Assembly (NCBI GenBank): GCA_034509925.1
Contig: CM067537.1
Location: 3,199,501-3,263,500, forward strand
Direction of reading: 5' to 3'
Source: Hirudinaria manillensis
Taxonomy: Eukaryota; Annelida; Clitellata; Hirudinida; Hirudinidae
Length of the DNA: 64,000 nucleotides
Positions 24,919-39,025 of the stretch are shown in pieces. Every line of letters starts with the position of its first letter. Position 1 is the first letter of the stretch. Made by a program: the position numbers and the translations under genes. A model generated the notes under the pieces. The model searched no databases and had not been told where the DNA came from. It saw only the letters and a program-made list of their open reading frames with translations.

Positions 24919-25133
24919 GTCTTTTTGTCAATAAAACATTTTTCTGGGTGCATCAAAGATTGAATTCTAAATGCTAAATTGTAATAAAGATAATTTTAAT
25001 GATTTATTTATTAAAATAAATTTTTTAAAATTTATTTATTAAAATAATTACAATAACGAGTTTGTCTTCAATTGTGTCTCTCAGTCTGTGCTCGGATCTT
25101 ATTAAAGACTTATTATCTTTCTGTTATGGTATT

Positions 25134-25437
25134 GATGCTGGAAACTCCTCCTCGGAGCTTTCCGACAGGGATCCTCAGAGAAGGTCCCCCATCTTCGAAC
25201 GTTTCGGCCCTTTGAAACCCCTGACGTTCTCCGGGGGTGGGCCGCATCCGGTGATCAGCCGGATGTCCCTGTCGGTTTCCATGTGCGGACTCAAAAGCTT
25301 AGGCTTTGGAAGGCTCTCATTGGCCTCTTTATGCCATCACGTGCCAGACTGGAGCGACTACTGAAAGCTCTCGTTGGCTTCTTTCGTCGCTGCACTCAGT
25401 CGCTGAAGCGACGCCACCTGGCCCCTACAAGGTGGCT
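25134..25437. mobile_element. 304-bp insertion flanked by an 18-bp direct repeat, contains a dispersed repeat
   Basis: TCTTTCTGTTATGGTATT occurs at 25116-25133 and again at 25438-25455, exactly bounding a GC-richer segment; this looks like a target-site duplication. Inside, 25162-25275 begins CCGACAGGGA and ends TCCCTGTCGG (terminal inverted repeats) and is homologous to 35209-35324 on the other strand. The second half contains two diverged copies of a motif of about 50 bp (around 25308-25360 and 25360-25412). There is no poly-A tail or coding domain. Both a SINE-like and a DNA-element origin remain possible. Confidence 0.55.
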
Positions 25438-25582
25438 TCTTTCTGTTATGGTATTATATTATATTACGTTACATGATATTATACTATATTACAGTAATAC
25501 TATTACACTCACAGGATCATAACATGTTTCAGCTACAAATCTAATTTAAATTATTGAATTATTAAATTAGTTAATATTACAA

Positions 25583-25699
<117 letters not shown>

Positions 25700-25905
25700 A
25701 TAGCGATAATAAAGCGTTGCATGCGACAACAGTACAATAAAAAATACAACAAGGAGACATTTTCCTTTATTGATTAAAAAAATTGTAATCCCGCAAACCC
25801 CAGCGTAAAGAGGTCCCGCTGTTGTCCTGGAAAAAGTAATTGGAGAGGGACTTTCCTCCTTTCCTGGAAGAATTAGCAATCATCTCATTGTTCGGCACCA
25901 CTTCA

Positions 25906-26172
<267 letters not shown>

Positions 26173-26513
26173 CGACAATTGATGCGTTGTGACATCATCA
26201 CGAGATCTGTTATGGTAATAGTCGTTTCAGAGTGTTTGCTATTCTTTCGACTAAACGATCAGAATGAGCGATAATGCGCTTGATGATGACGACGATTGAC
26301 GTTTAACAATCCCACGTGGCGCCATCTTTTCTAAAGCAGTTCATCTTATTTGGTACCGTTGATTGTAAACCGATTTTAATCGTGAAAGTGAAATATATGA
26401 AAAAATATTTTAATAAATGTTTTAAAAATAAATATTTAAAACTGCCCAAAGAACATTGTAGCATTATAATATTAGACCAGCGAAAGAAAAAAATTCGATT
26501 AGAGGCCTTAGTA

Positions 26514-26600
26514 ATGATGATGATGATGATAGTGATAATAATAATAATAATAATGATAATAATAATAACAATAATAATAATAGTAATAATAATAATAATG

Positions 26601-26650
<50 letters not shown>

Positions 26651-26690
26651 TTTATGATGATGATGACGACGACGACGATGATAATAACAC
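26514..26690. repeat. Compound (GAT)n-(AAT)n-(GAC/GAT)n repeat
   Basis: GAT units, then AAT with scattered GAT, then GAT/GAC. The poly-Ile frame on the plus strand is a by-product. Confidence 0.92.
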
Positions 26691-26864
26691 TAACACTGCC
26701 GGCGTCAATAATTCAGTTCGCATTTCCTCTACCGAGAAGTTTTGAAAAGACGTTGAGTGCATTTAAATGATTCAGAAATAATTATTTTAATTCTGAGACT
26801 TTCGGTGTTCGGAGGAATTCATTTTTGGTCTGAACAGTTTTGACCAGCGTGATTACAATCGGAA

Positions 26865-27000
26865 TTGTCGTTGTCGTCATCATCATCATCATCGTCATCA
26901 TCATCGTCATCATCATCATCATCGTCATCGTCGTCGTCATAGCGATCGTCATCATCACAATCATCGTCACCAATACTACGATCATTATCATCACTATTAA
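26865..27000. repeat. (CAT/CGT)n trinucleotide repeat
   Basis: Imperfect CAT, CGT and CAC units. On the minus strand it reads as poly-Asp, which is not evidence for a gene. Confidence 0.9.
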
Positions 27001-27159
27001 TAATCAGCATCACCGCCCTCGTTATATTTATTACTCTCTCCTCCCTCTTTCTTTCCGATAAATTATTTGTTTATTTATTTATTTATTCATTCCATCTGAA
27101 CTTTCGTATCATTATTTCCACATCCCCACGATGTGTTGTTAATATTTATTGAAGTTATT

Positions 27160-27166
27160 ATTACTA

Positions 27167-27205
<39 letters not shown>

Positions 27206-27221
27206 GTTATTATTATTATTA

Positions 27222-27283
<62 letters not shown>

Positions 27284-27284
27284 A
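27160..27284. repeat. (ATT)n microsatellite
   Basis: About 40 ATT units with a few GTT interruptions. Confidence 0.95.
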
Positions 27285-27424
27285 TGCAATAAACAGACAA
27301 CATTACAGTCGTAATTCTTGTCGTTACGTGGTGAGGAGATGATGGGGTCATCGTGAGGATTTTTTTTGTTTCTTTCTGATTTATTAACTCCATTTCTACG
27401 AGGGACTTCCTGCCGACTTTCGAC

Positions 27425-28172
27425 TTTCGCTTTGGGCCTTCTCCTCCTCGTCGTCGTCATCGTCATTAATATCGCTATCGTCATCATCACCATTATATGA
27501 TTTCATATGTCGTTATCTTCTCCATAATCATCGTCGTCGTTATCACCATAAGGATCATCATCATCATCACAGCTGGAGATTAATTCCAGATAGTAGTATC
27601 GTGTAGAGCCACCCGTCTGAAGTGGTATTGCATCGGAAAGAACTGTTCCTTCTCAGTTGTCCTGCAACCGAATTGCAGTCTTTTGAAATATGAACGACTA
27701 GATGGAGACTGAGATTACAAAACGAGCATCGAACGAAAGACCCCTGGGTCCACTCTGCAGACGACGAGGAGAGGCAGGGAGACGACAATAAAAGAGCAAA
27801 TATGAGACCCCATGCTTTATTGACAACTTTCGAACCTCAATGTGTACACTTCTTAGACTGGTGCACTGCGAAATCACAACCACGTCCACCGACACCACAA
27901 CCGCCGAACGCATTTACAGACATCATCGCTATCATGCCGTGGCCCTCATTTCCAGCATCATCATCGTCGTCGTCTTCATCTTCATCGAAAACAACAACAA
28001 CAACAACAACAAACGCTCTCTCAACTTCCAGGCACCGTGAATCATCCCTAACACTTCCATGAAACAAGGAAGGATGGAAAGAGTATTTCGTGTTCGCGTG
28101 ATGATGACGACGACGACGATGATGAAGATGATGACGAAGATGACGACGATGATGACGACGAAGATGTACACA
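27425..28172. other. Imperfect CAT/CGT/GAT trinucleotide-rich interval
   Basis: Patches of CAT/CGT repeat (27440-27560, 27955-27990), a short (CAA)n (27990-28012) and GAT/GAC repeat (28098-28170) alternate with complex sequence. The open frames here follow the repeat periodicity and carry no domain; I see no gene. Confidence 0.6.
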
Positions 28173-31100
28173 CTTCCAAACAACCCAGTTAGTTCAATCT
28201 GTTAAGTGGAAAGCAATTAATTCTGACTTAATTCCACGGTTCCAATCAATCTCGGATTAATGTGCTTTAAAAGAAAACATTATTATTCGGAATTTATGGG
28301 AAATCATTCAATTCTAATAAAAGTACAGCACAGAAACATGCGAAAATAAGCAGTGAATTGATTTATTCATTCATTTGGTTAACCAGCCAGTCAGTTAGTG
28401 AATTAGTCAGTCAGTCAGTTAATAATTATTAACTATTGCATCTGTCTCGGAATGAAATCGCTCGAGACAGCAAAACAAAGTCCAAGGAGACAAGGCAGAT
28501 GGCACTTTAGTCAACGCTGACAAAATATGATCGACGAGACGACAGAACAGGAAAAAAAGGTAACAAAAGAAAAACAAAAACAAAAAAAAAACAAAAGAAA
28601 AATTGGGAGAAAAGAAAACATACTTGCACGTAGCGAGGCTGACGATGACGTATGAGAATGAATGAAGACGATGGCGACGACGACGACGATGATGATGAGG
28701 ACGATGACGACTACGACGATGGTGATGACGACGATGATGACATTGATGGGTAGAAAGGAGCTATGTCGATGACAAGCTTGTTAATAACGACTCAGTCTCC
28801 GACAGTAAATCTAATAGCAGCGCCCACAGCCGGCTACACTGACGGCGCGTAGCGGAAAATTCGATTTGAAAAGGAACAGTCGTTCGTTCGATAGATGGCG
28901 CCTGATGTCGACGCTGCACGGATGGACGCCTCGACCTCTTCCAGCGCTACCCTTCGGCTTGAGTAACGGCGCCTAATTTCCAATCGATGGATGTTTAATA
29001 GCGCTATTGTTTAAATACCTCTGAATGATGATGATGATGATCATCATCGTCGTCGTCGTCATCGTCGTTATGTCGCTGTTGTCGTTGAAGTTGACATTGT
29101 TATCATGACATGCATTTCTCCTTGTTGTCATAACGAATGAAGATGATTTCATGTGCGATGACATTTCACCAGTTAATTCACGATGTGAGGACAATCAAAT
29201 ATTTGTCGTCTTAGAATATTTGTCAAATAATAATAATAATAATAATAAAAAAGATAATAATAATAATATTAATAACAATAATGATAAATCAATGGTTTTC
29301 CTAATATTATTACATTAAGTTCAGAAATATTTTTAAACATTTAAAATGATCCTCACATCTAACATAGTCACACGAAAGAATTATCATCCTCTGAAGCATC
29401 AACAATTCACATGAATAACCATACGAAGCGTAATAAAAATATTTTAAATTATATTAAAAATAATTTTAATTTTAATAAAAATAATTTAAATTATATTAAA
29501 AATAATTTGAAATTTTAATAAAATACAAATTCGCCATGAAATTGTGGAGGCAATTATTTGAGATACATAATGTGGTCGAATGGTAAAAGGAATTTCTGAT
29601 GGCATTTTGTTTACTTCATGAATATTTATTCTCGTGAAATCGATGATGAGCTGACGCGAGGGGAAGGAGAGAATATTTATTTTTAATTTCCAAAAGTAAA
29701 TTTAGACGGAAATTAGAAATTAATTGAACGTTATTAAATTATTAAAATATTATTTTCATTTTCCTAGACTTTTATCTAAACATTAATATTTGATTAATAT
29801 TAAATATAATGAATATTTACGCAAGTCTGGCATTTCGCAAATGTTAAAAAGTCACAATCGTTTAAAAGTTACAAATCCCTTGCTCCGGTGAAAGCCAAAC
29901 AACACGAGCAGGGGTTTCAACTCACGAAATCCATCTTAAGAGCTTCTTTCGGGAAAATTAATTTCCACGCTCGGAAAGATGGATGCCTCTCCTGAGAGGA
30001 TTTACACTTCGCACTACCATGTCGGATTTTTTTTTTTTTGTAAGAACTTTTCCGCTTGGATGAACACGTTTTTGGTACTGACCATTCATTGGGATTAATG
30101 ATTTTGTCGTAAAAAAGTGCTAAATTTAATTCTAAGTTTCGCTAAATTATATTTTGTAATATTTTGTAGGTTTATCTCAAACGTTTTGTGAAAACCACGT
30201 CATTGTGTCTGATTATAATTATATAATAATAATAATAATAGTAGTAATAATAATAATAATAATAACAATAATAATAATAATAATAATATAAATAATGTAT
30301 AAAGAAAATATTAGAAATATTATAAGAGTAACATAAGGAATTATTATACGTACCACTAGAAGTACTATATACATATGTTATATTATAATACCTCACATAT
30401 TCTTCGATACAATTCCAACAAATTAATTTCCTAAAATACATCTTTCACGAGTAATTCCTGGAAGAGCAAGAGAAAATTGAAAGCAATAATAATAAACGGA
30501 GTGAAGGAGAATGAATGAATGAAGTCTTGGGTAGGCCTCATCAGAGGACATCCTTGAAAATATTGATCAACATTTTTTGCGATGTGTCTGTAGGGGATTA
30601 TTTTACAGCCATTATCAAACTCTAATACCATTTCTTTCATCTTCCGTTCTTCCATTTTTTCGGAAATCGTTTATTATTATTTTTTAAATAATAAATAATT
30701 TTAAATAATATGAACATCATTTAGGTTATGCCATTTGGTACAAAAAAAGATACTCATTCGCTAACGAATGCCGTGTTCACGTAAGTGCACAGATTCACGT
30801 ATATAAGTTATATTTTATAAATAATAAAATAAATTTTATCAATATTTTATAATTTATTATATCCATGTTTGTCGATTTACCAATAGTTCAGTAAAGGACG
30901 ATAATGAGAATTCAAATTTCAAATTATGTCGACCATACTTATTTATTCTTAAGCTCGATTTCAGCTATCATCTTCCTCCATTATGCACTTTAAATTGCAG
31001 TCTGGAAAAATATTCTTAAACTCCAAAACAAAAATTATAATAAAATAAAATAAAAATAAAATAAAAAATGTTTCGAACGCCTGGAAATAAAATGCGTAAG

Positions 31101-33280
31101 GAAAACTCGGTATTTGAGAGAATGATGGAGGCCTGGAGATTGTATTGATAGTGGATCAAGCCCTGGATTCCCATGCAGAAGCAGGAGTGCATAGATAAAA
31201 CAGCGCGCATCGATCCGGCAAAGATTCTAAAATTCCAGGCACGCATGGGAACATGTCCCCCTCTACTAATTATCGCCTGCCTCGACATTTTTCTGATGCA
31301 ATCTCTGAATGCAATTTTTGACGCCGCGTCCCGGGAATCCCCAGGATTAACACGCAAGGGTTTTTCTTCTTCTTCTTTAAAAAATCCCCACAAGAAACTG
31401 AAGAAAAAAAAACCGAAAGCGAAACCAAACTAAGCGGTTGGTATTGAACGGTTATGAGTGACTATAGACGTTGGTCTGAATGTGGACCACTCTAGGAAAC
31501 TAGGTCAGAGTAGGGTAAGGATCGATGGGGTAGGGTGATGCAAGACAGGGTAAATGATTCATTGACTTGGAGAGGTTTGAACATTTTCTAGAGATTGTTA
31601 TTGATGTCCAACCCTGGGATTCAGATAACATCTTGATGGAAATTCTTAGTCATCTTCTGAGAAAATTCAATTTTTTTTTGTGAAAACCCTCTCCCGTTGA
31701 GTTTCGGTTTTTTTTCCTGGGGAGGAGAACATTGTATAATATTTTATAATATTTTGTTGCAATATGTTTAATAATTTGTTGCAATGTTTATAATATTTTG
31801 TTGCAATATTTGTGTAATATTCTGTCCGCAGCATGTATAATATTTTGTTTTGAAAGTATATATTTTGTACTTAATTTGTTATGCAACAAAATATTTATTG
31901 TATGTTTACTATTTTTACTTAAAATATCAGTGCATTCATATATTTAAATATTTATATCATTAATATATATATATTAATATATATCAAAAGAATCGACCGA
32001 GTAAACAGTTCTAATCCACAACAACAATATTAACAATATAAATATTATTATTATTATTATTAATTTGTAAATTGGCAGAATAACCAGACACTTACACGAG
32101 AATCTCACAAACACCTCTACCAGAAGTTTATTAAATTTTTAAACAAAGGACACCTCGGGCTTGCCTGGGGCCTTTCACCCGGCTGAAGCAGTACATCAGG
32201 TTGCACTTAAAGGATTCTTTCTAAGGCCTAGCAGCTATCTTAACAGTAGCCATCTGGTAAACACCAACGTAAACTAACCACGTATTCTCTCACAGTCAGC
32301 TCATTTCAATTGTTTCTCTAACCGGAAAAAAATCTAAACAGAGGTTTGCATCAACAGCGTGGCATCTTCAAGGTCAAAGTTCGAAGTTTGTTTGCGATTG
32401 AAATGGATATGAAGGTGATCGTCGATGGACCTGATTAATTACAAAGAGTGCATCACATCCGTCATGATTTGAAGTGTCAAATGCCAGAGGGATTTAAAAG
32501 GACGAATTTCAAACAATTGGACACTTCGTGACGTCTGATTGATCCTATCATCGTCGTTGTCGTCATCGCAGCCATCTTCATTATCATCATCATCATCATC
32601 ATCACACTAGTGTCGAAATCGAAACATCCCTGGCCAATGTACCTCAGATGGAAAACCCAATATGGTGAAATATTTCAAAATTGTGTTTTCTAAGAATATG
32701 CTTATATCAAGCAGTTATCTTGTTTTAAGCAGATTTACAAGTAAACGAAACTACAAGAATCACTAAAAGGAAGCAAACGATAATTTAAGAACAAGCTTTG
32801 ATTGCTTTGATTGACCTCCTTTAAGATGTGTCCAGAAAAGGATTTTATGGGGGCCAGAGAAGCTATCTCACTCTCAGTTGTGGACTAAGATCACGAAAAC
32901 GTGATTCAGTGATGATAGTATTTCAAACGCAAACCAAGCGATGGAAAGACTTGTGAATAACACGGGATCCTCTTGGTTTGTTTTGTTTCAAATTCCAAAT
33001 GCCTGTGACGGCAGGCAATTTAGACATCGTTTAAAGACAAATTAAGATCATTATGAAATGAAACCAGCATTTAATTAGTTCGAAATACTTTCCCAAATCA
33101 AACTAAAAAAAATATAAAAGATATTCTAAAAAAACTGCAAATTCAGAGCATCTCTGAATAGTTTTTCCCACAAGGTTTGGCAAATTTTAGGATTCTGTTG
33201 AGAGCTTGCAGAGCTAGTCATAGTGATATGAATAATTATCATGATTTGAACTGAACAACGCAATAACAATATTAATTATA
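28173..33280. other. Gene-free AT-rich interval with scattered trinucleotide tracts
   Basis: GAT/GAC tracts at about 28660-28745 and 29020-29075, AAT tracts at 29228-29290 and 30218-30290, and an AATATTTTGT-like degenerate tandem motif around 31735-31870. No exon set, RNA gene or transposon open frame could be supported. Confidence 0.45.
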
Positions 33281-33415
33281 TAATATAATATAATATAATA
33301 TAATATAATATAATATAATATAATATAATATAATATAATATAATATAATATAATATAATATAATATAATATAATATAATATAATATAATATAATATAATA
33401 TAATATAATATAATA
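33281..33415. repeat. (ATATA)n pentanucleotide satellite tract
   Basis: About 26 near-perfect TAATA units, followed to about 33720 by AT-only degenerate sequence with strong self-complementarity. Confidence 0.95.
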
Positions 33416-34077
33416 ATAATATAATTATTATTAAATAATTAATTAAATAAAATAATAATAAAATAATAATTATTATATTGATAATATATTAATAATAATA
33501 TTAACAATAATATTATATAATTATATTATATTAATTATTATATAATATTAATTATTATTATATTATATTAATTATTATATAATATTAATTATTATATAAT
33601 ATTAATTATTATATAATATTAATATTAATAATAATAAAAAAGTATATTAATAATAATATTATATTATATTATTATCACAGTTATAATTATATTATATCAT
33701 GTTATATTATATTATAATTATAATTAAATATTAAATTTTAATTAAGACGATTATTAAATGTTAATAGTAATAAAATTGATATAGCAATTACCCGGCGCGA
33801 TAAATATTTACATAAAAATATCCACATTACGTACTTGAGTACTATTCACGCGCATAATATTCGCATTTAGATAAAATATTTTCAAAAGTCGAGGCAATTG
33901 ATTGAAAAGTCATAAACGACCGTTGTAGCAGACGATAAACTTTATTCCGCGCCGGATTCATTCCTAGACGCTCATTCGTTCTCAGCAATGGAAACGTTAA
34001 GTTCCTTCATGAAACTGGCAAATATTGCTTGCTTTTGAATGGCCCAAACGCAGGTTCCAGACCAAGCATCGACCTTG

Positions 34078-34332
34078 ATTGATGGACTGATTGGTGAACT
34101 TGTTAGTGGACTGATTGATATACCGATTGATGATATGGTTGGGGGACTGATTGATGGGCTTGTTAGTGGACTGATTTATACACTGATTGATGGACTGATT
34201 GATGAACTGATTGATGGACTGATTGATACATCGATTGATGGTATGGTTGATGGACCGACTTATGGATGGATTGGTTGATGGACCGGTTGATGCACCGATT
34301 GATGGTATGGTTGATGAACTGATTGATGGACA
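34078..34332. repeat. Minisatellite of 12-bp units (GATTGATGGACT type)
   Basis: Repeats of GATTGATGGACT and close variants in a 12-bp register, on a GATTGATG background. Both strands read open (Ile-Asn-Gln-Ser repeats on minus, Leu-Ile-Asp-Gly on plus), as expected for a 12-bp period without stops. I do not take either frame as a gene. Confidence 0.85.
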
Positions 34333-35208
34333 GGTTTGTTTGAGTGATATTTGGTTAATTGAATGATTGCTGATTGATGTTTCATTTTCCAACTTCTTAC
34401 GCGCGTAAACCCGCTTTGACTTAAACACGCTGCCCGAATATCGTTCGGAACGTTCTTAATTAAAATTTAACGTAATTTAATGTAGTATTAAGGTACAAAT
34501 CGTAATTATAATATAAAATTTCTTGTTGCTAAAAGTGAAATTTAAGTGAAACTCTGATAATGATAATGATGATGATGAAGCTAGGAGATGATGACGACGA
34601 AGATGACGATGGTGATAGTGCTGGTGGTGATGGTGATGATAAGAGTAAAGGACGACTTCAAGGAAATAAAACAGGGTGCCATCTGAGACACTCCCTTAGG
34701 ACCTAGCGACTTTGATGGAGGTCTTGAACATGGGCTAGTTATTATTATGATGATGGTGGTGAGGACGATGGTGATGATGATGGTGTTGGTGGTGATGATA
34801 ATGATGGTGATGATGATGATGGCAATGACGGGAAATAAATGACGAATATTATGACGATCGTAGTCGCAAACTCATTTTGTTTCTGAAGTACGATAAGAGT
34901 CAACAACAGAGGAATCGTGGTGCTGCCTGCTTTTGGAATGATTGCAACAATTCTCCACTTCCAATGTTTCTTCTCCATTTATCTCCAAATGAAGCAGAAG
35001 TTAGACAAAACAAAACCATCTCTGAGCACCGAAAACTTTTTAATGTCGCTTACTTAAATTGCCTTTTTTGTTATTATTTTTATTATTATTATTATTATTA
35101 TTGTTGTAGAAAGTTATTATTATTATTATTAATTTCAAATTTGCAACCTGCAAAATTATGCAATATTAATTTTATTGTTATTATATTACTAATAATATAT
35201 TAATATTA
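34333..35208. other. Interval with GAT-rich tracts, no gene seen
   Basis: GAT/GGT trinucleotide tracts at about 34555-34645 and 34744-34830, and an ATT tract at 35081-35135. No coding exon is supported. Confidence 0.5.
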
Positions 35209-35324
35209 CCGACAGGAACACCCGCTTGATCATCGGGTGCGGCCGGCGCGACCCAGCCCTGGGAGATCATCAGAGGTTACAAGGGCCGAAGCATTTGTAG
35301 ATGATCTCTGAGGATTCCTGTCGG
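35209..35324 (-). repeat. Second copy of the CCGACAGG-ended dispersed repeat
   Basis: Read on the minus strand it aligns along its length with 25162-25275. It has the same CCGACAGG start, the shared blocks ATCCTCAGAGA and TTCGGCCCTT, and the same CCTGTCGG end. The copies differ at many positions, so the family is not young. Unlike the first copy, it lacks the 3' half and the 18-bp flanking repeat. Confidence 0.65.
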
Positions 35325-38300
35325 AGCTTAATAAGAGTATTATTGTTTTTCTGTTAACAAATTATTACTTAATTATTAATAATTAATCACGATTGAGAAC
35401 CGCTGCGGATAACATTTTCTCTAGTGTTAGAAAATTGATCGAATGATGCACAATTTATCTTTTTATAATTTGTAATCGAATCGATATTATAACAATACGA
35501 AGCATCGAATGTTCCATCGTTGAGGTTTTGGAGAAACATCTTTTTACAAAGTTTTCTTCAGCTTTAATCTGGGCCAGTTAGGGCCAGTAGAGATTATGAA
35601 CATTCAAATGTCTGGACTTTTGAGTATAAGAGGCCGACTCTAATACTACTATTGCTGTTATTGTTGTTATTAGTGCTACCACATCAATCATTTTGTAGTC
35701 GCTATTCTTATATCATGATATGATTTATTTTTAAATTATCCCCTACATCTGGATATTATGGCAGCTCAGACAACTCAGATATATTGTATACTATTTGTAA
35801 AGTGTCACATTATATAGCTAGTAATGGCTAATAAAATTGTCAGGAAAACTTAAGTGGTCGAATGAAATGAGAAAAGTGAATAATTCATCATTTCTAGATA
35901 TTCATCCTTAAAAGGAGGGTCTTACAGAATACAATATCGATAATAATTTTTAAATCTTTCATTTTTATTGCGTCCCGGACAGTTGATCATAGGTTACTTT
36001 TTAAGTCCAATCTTGTTCTGTCAAACACAATGCCAAGTTTTTGTTGAAGAAATGAAAAGAAAAATATCTTGTTTACCAGTTATTAAGTGAGTATCGTAAG
36101 TTGAAAGACAGAAGACTTTTTGTTTTGACGAAACAGGACATAATTCCAAGTAATTGGCGATTATATTCAAACATGAATGTAACAAACAAACAAGTAAGCC
36201 CAGTCAAAAAAACATCTTTGACACTCGAAATGATAATATTTGAAAATATCATTCAATTACTTGTTATAGTAAAATAAAAAGAATTATTAATAATTTATAA
36301 TAATAAAATAATAAACTAAAAAACAATTTGAAGTCAAGTTCAGAGTAATAGCTGATAATAGTCGTCGTATACTTTCCGAATCTACCATCCATCCATCCAT
36401 CGGTTCATGCCGACCCTTTTGCTACCCAGCCATCCCCTGCAACCCAATCAATCAAGTGACCACCCAATCAATCATCTCTCGTTCATCCACCCACTCTGTT
36501 TGCTCACTCATCCTTCGCCCTGTCATGTTTATTAAAACTCCAATATCGACGCGGACTTCCTGCCAACAACTGCCGAGCAGAAAGCAATCAATTCCTGAAA
36601 ATGACTGACAGTCAAGATGACTCCCCCAAGTATTTGAACCCGAATGGCATCTTCAACTTTTCAACAAGAAAAGGTCAAAAACATAAAAAATAAAACATCA
36701 ATTATAAGTGTATCGTGTTTATAGAATGCTAGGCTCTGAAATAATTTCGAAGAAACGTATTGGCGCATTAAAGGTGAGTCGAAGTAAAATCTTTTTGAAT
36801 TTTTGAACACTTTCGAGCAAAAAATAAAAACAATTGAGATTTTAGAAAACACGTTAACGTCTATTAATTTATATTTATTGAGCTATTTGTTAAATTATCT
36901 TTGTTGTTGTGTTGTCAAGACTGTTCGGACACATTCGGAGATAACGTTTGGATTAGTTTCAATTCTATGAATTTTACTCGTTTTAATTTTAATTTATTTA
37001 ACATAAATATTTGTTTAAGTTTAACGGCATTTGTTTTCTTTAAAGAATTTCATATTTGACGAAATAGTGCACATTTATTTCTTAAACAGAAAGTTATTGC
37101 AACCAACCATAGGTTGAGTTCCATCTGGAGGTTCTGCAAAACTACTTGTAAAGTTTCGGACTCTGTTCAATGTTCAACGTTTGTAATTGAAATCTTCTGC
37201 TTGATTTGGACAAGGTTTTATTTTTCAAACAATCCTTTTGAAAAAGCGTTTTGAATGGTTTCCTTCAACTTTCATGGACGATATTACGATCTTTAAGGTT
37301 CTATGGAGTTCTAACGTGTTCTAATTAATGTAATGCTTTTAAAAGAAAAGCAATAATAATAAGATTATTACATTTACAATTACATTCGGGCTCGAAGAAT
37401 TCGAAATAAAAATCAGTTTTAATTTAAAATTCACTCGTCGCAAGCCATTTATATCTCTGCCTGCTCCCCAACACAAAAGTCTGCATCACAACATTCAACA
37501 ACCTCCTCTCCCACATATATCAGCATCTCTCCTTAGCGTTTTCGTTATCTTCCATGTAGTGATGATAGTGATTGCGGTGATGATAAGTAATTTTTATTAT
37601 TTCCCTGGTTATGAGAATAAGAAGATAAATGCGGTTAAAAGCGGCAAAAATACAAAATAAAAATAAACATGGGCGTAGACAATTTGATTTTAAATGCTGC
37701 TTCTTGTATTAACTATTTAACAAATTATAAATATGACTACGTAGAATGTATTATGTATAATATATAATATAAATAATTCAAAAGGTCGGAAACATGCATT
37801 GACCTAATTGGATATTAGTTTCTATATTTTATTTACGATTCTAATATAATTTAAAATTAACTTAGATGCTATAGCTTATAAGCTAATTATTATAGTTATT
37901 ATATTAAAATTAACCTCCAATAATCGGACAAGATGCAGGCACTTTCGTAATCAAGAAATGAAACCGAGGTCCGGGTTAAAGCGCCAACTGGCGATGTTTG
38001 CTGTTTGGAAGAAAAGGTCATAGGTCAGGAAGAATTCCCCATTCCAGGTTTTTTCCCCTCCAAATCATTAATCATTTCGCTTCCAGGCATGTGTATCGAC
38101 ATAAGAAACGAATAAACATCTTCGAATCTAAATATAGAATCCTCGTTCCAACACGCCCTCCTTAAACGTTAGAGAATTTCATCGCCCGTACTGAAACTGA
38201 AACCGCATTTAGAATGAAAAAATTCCAGAACGAAACTGTTTGTTTACTTAGAGGATTTATTTGGTTGATTTAAATAATCTCTTTGATCATCAGTTCAGGT

Positions 38301-38712
38301 ACAACTCGGATTTTGTTCGAAGCTCTTGGTTAATTCCAGTTCACTTGACCTTATGATTTATAATATTTATGGTACCAGTTCACGTAATATAATATGTATT
38401 ATATCATAATATTTATCATATAACAATATAATTTCAATTTCGCGTACATAACTTTATAATTTATAATTGCGTTTCACTAAGTAACGAATCAATAACTTTC
38501 AAAGTTAAGTGAAAGGCAATAGGGAGGTGTTTGTTTTTAATTTCGGTCTGGCGCAATGCAGTGAGTGGCTGCTCTTATTTTTTTGTTTAAAAACTCTCGT
38601 GCGTCACTAGGGTTGCTATATTTAGCAGTGGAAAACTTACGTCAGCAGTGGAAGGTGAACTAGTTTGAAAGTAAACCTGGAATCGAAAAGATCATTTCCA
38701 TGTCCCATCGCA
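35325..38712. other. AT-rich interval without a recognised gene
   Basis: Nothing beyond simple sequence: CCAT/CAATCAAT short repeats near 36385-36475 and TTATAA-rich palindromes near 38370-38470. No exon or RNA gene is supported. Confidence 0.45.
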
Positions 38713-38919
38713 ATGAACGGTGCTGTTTACCTCGTGATTCTTCTACTGAAAGTACTTGTACTTCTTAATGTACAAATGGTGCACCGTCCAATGGGAATGA
38801 GTAGCAAAAAAAGTTTTACTAGAGATAACCATGATGCAAAACATTCTCCTAGCATCATCTGGCTTCAAATGCACGATATTAAATTAACTTCGAAGTTAGA
38901 TTCAAACTGGCAACCTTAA
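38713..38919 (+). CDS. Possible small secreted peptide, weakly supported
   Basis: A 68-codon ORF whose ATG is followed by a convincing hydrophobic signal-like core (VYLVILLLKVLVLLNV), then a polar tail without cysteines or dibasic processing sites. The upstream in-frame TTG at 38665 has no special context. No homologue is recognised and no splice partner is visible; chance cannot be excluded. Confidence 0.22.
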   Translation: MNGAVYLVILLLKVLVLLNVQMVHRPMGMSSKKSFTRDNHDAKHSPSIIWLQMHDIKLTSKLDSNWQP

Positions 38920-38954
38920 ATAAACCAATAAATAATTGATTAATGACGTACAAA

Positions 38955-39025
38955 TGCGTTGGTCACATGGGTAACATTACTGCAAGAACAGCAATAGTCA
39001 TGAGTCGAGTTCGAGACTCGCCTTA
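38955..39025 (+). repeat. tRNA-like sequence, possible SINE head
   Basis: GTTCGAGAC at 39009-39017 fits an RNA polymerase III B box within a T-arm with four of five stem pairs. A D-arm-like TTGGTCACATGGG lies about 45 bases upstream. No matching acceptor stem is present, so this is not a working tRNA; a tRNA-derived SINE remnant is more likely. Confidence 0.3.

Noticed and set aside
28891..28902. TAGATGGCGCC (CTCF-like core), with AGATGGCGCC also near 26325 and 11836
   Set aside because: Only the core matches and the flanking consensus does not; three short matches in 64 kb are not enough to call insulator sites.
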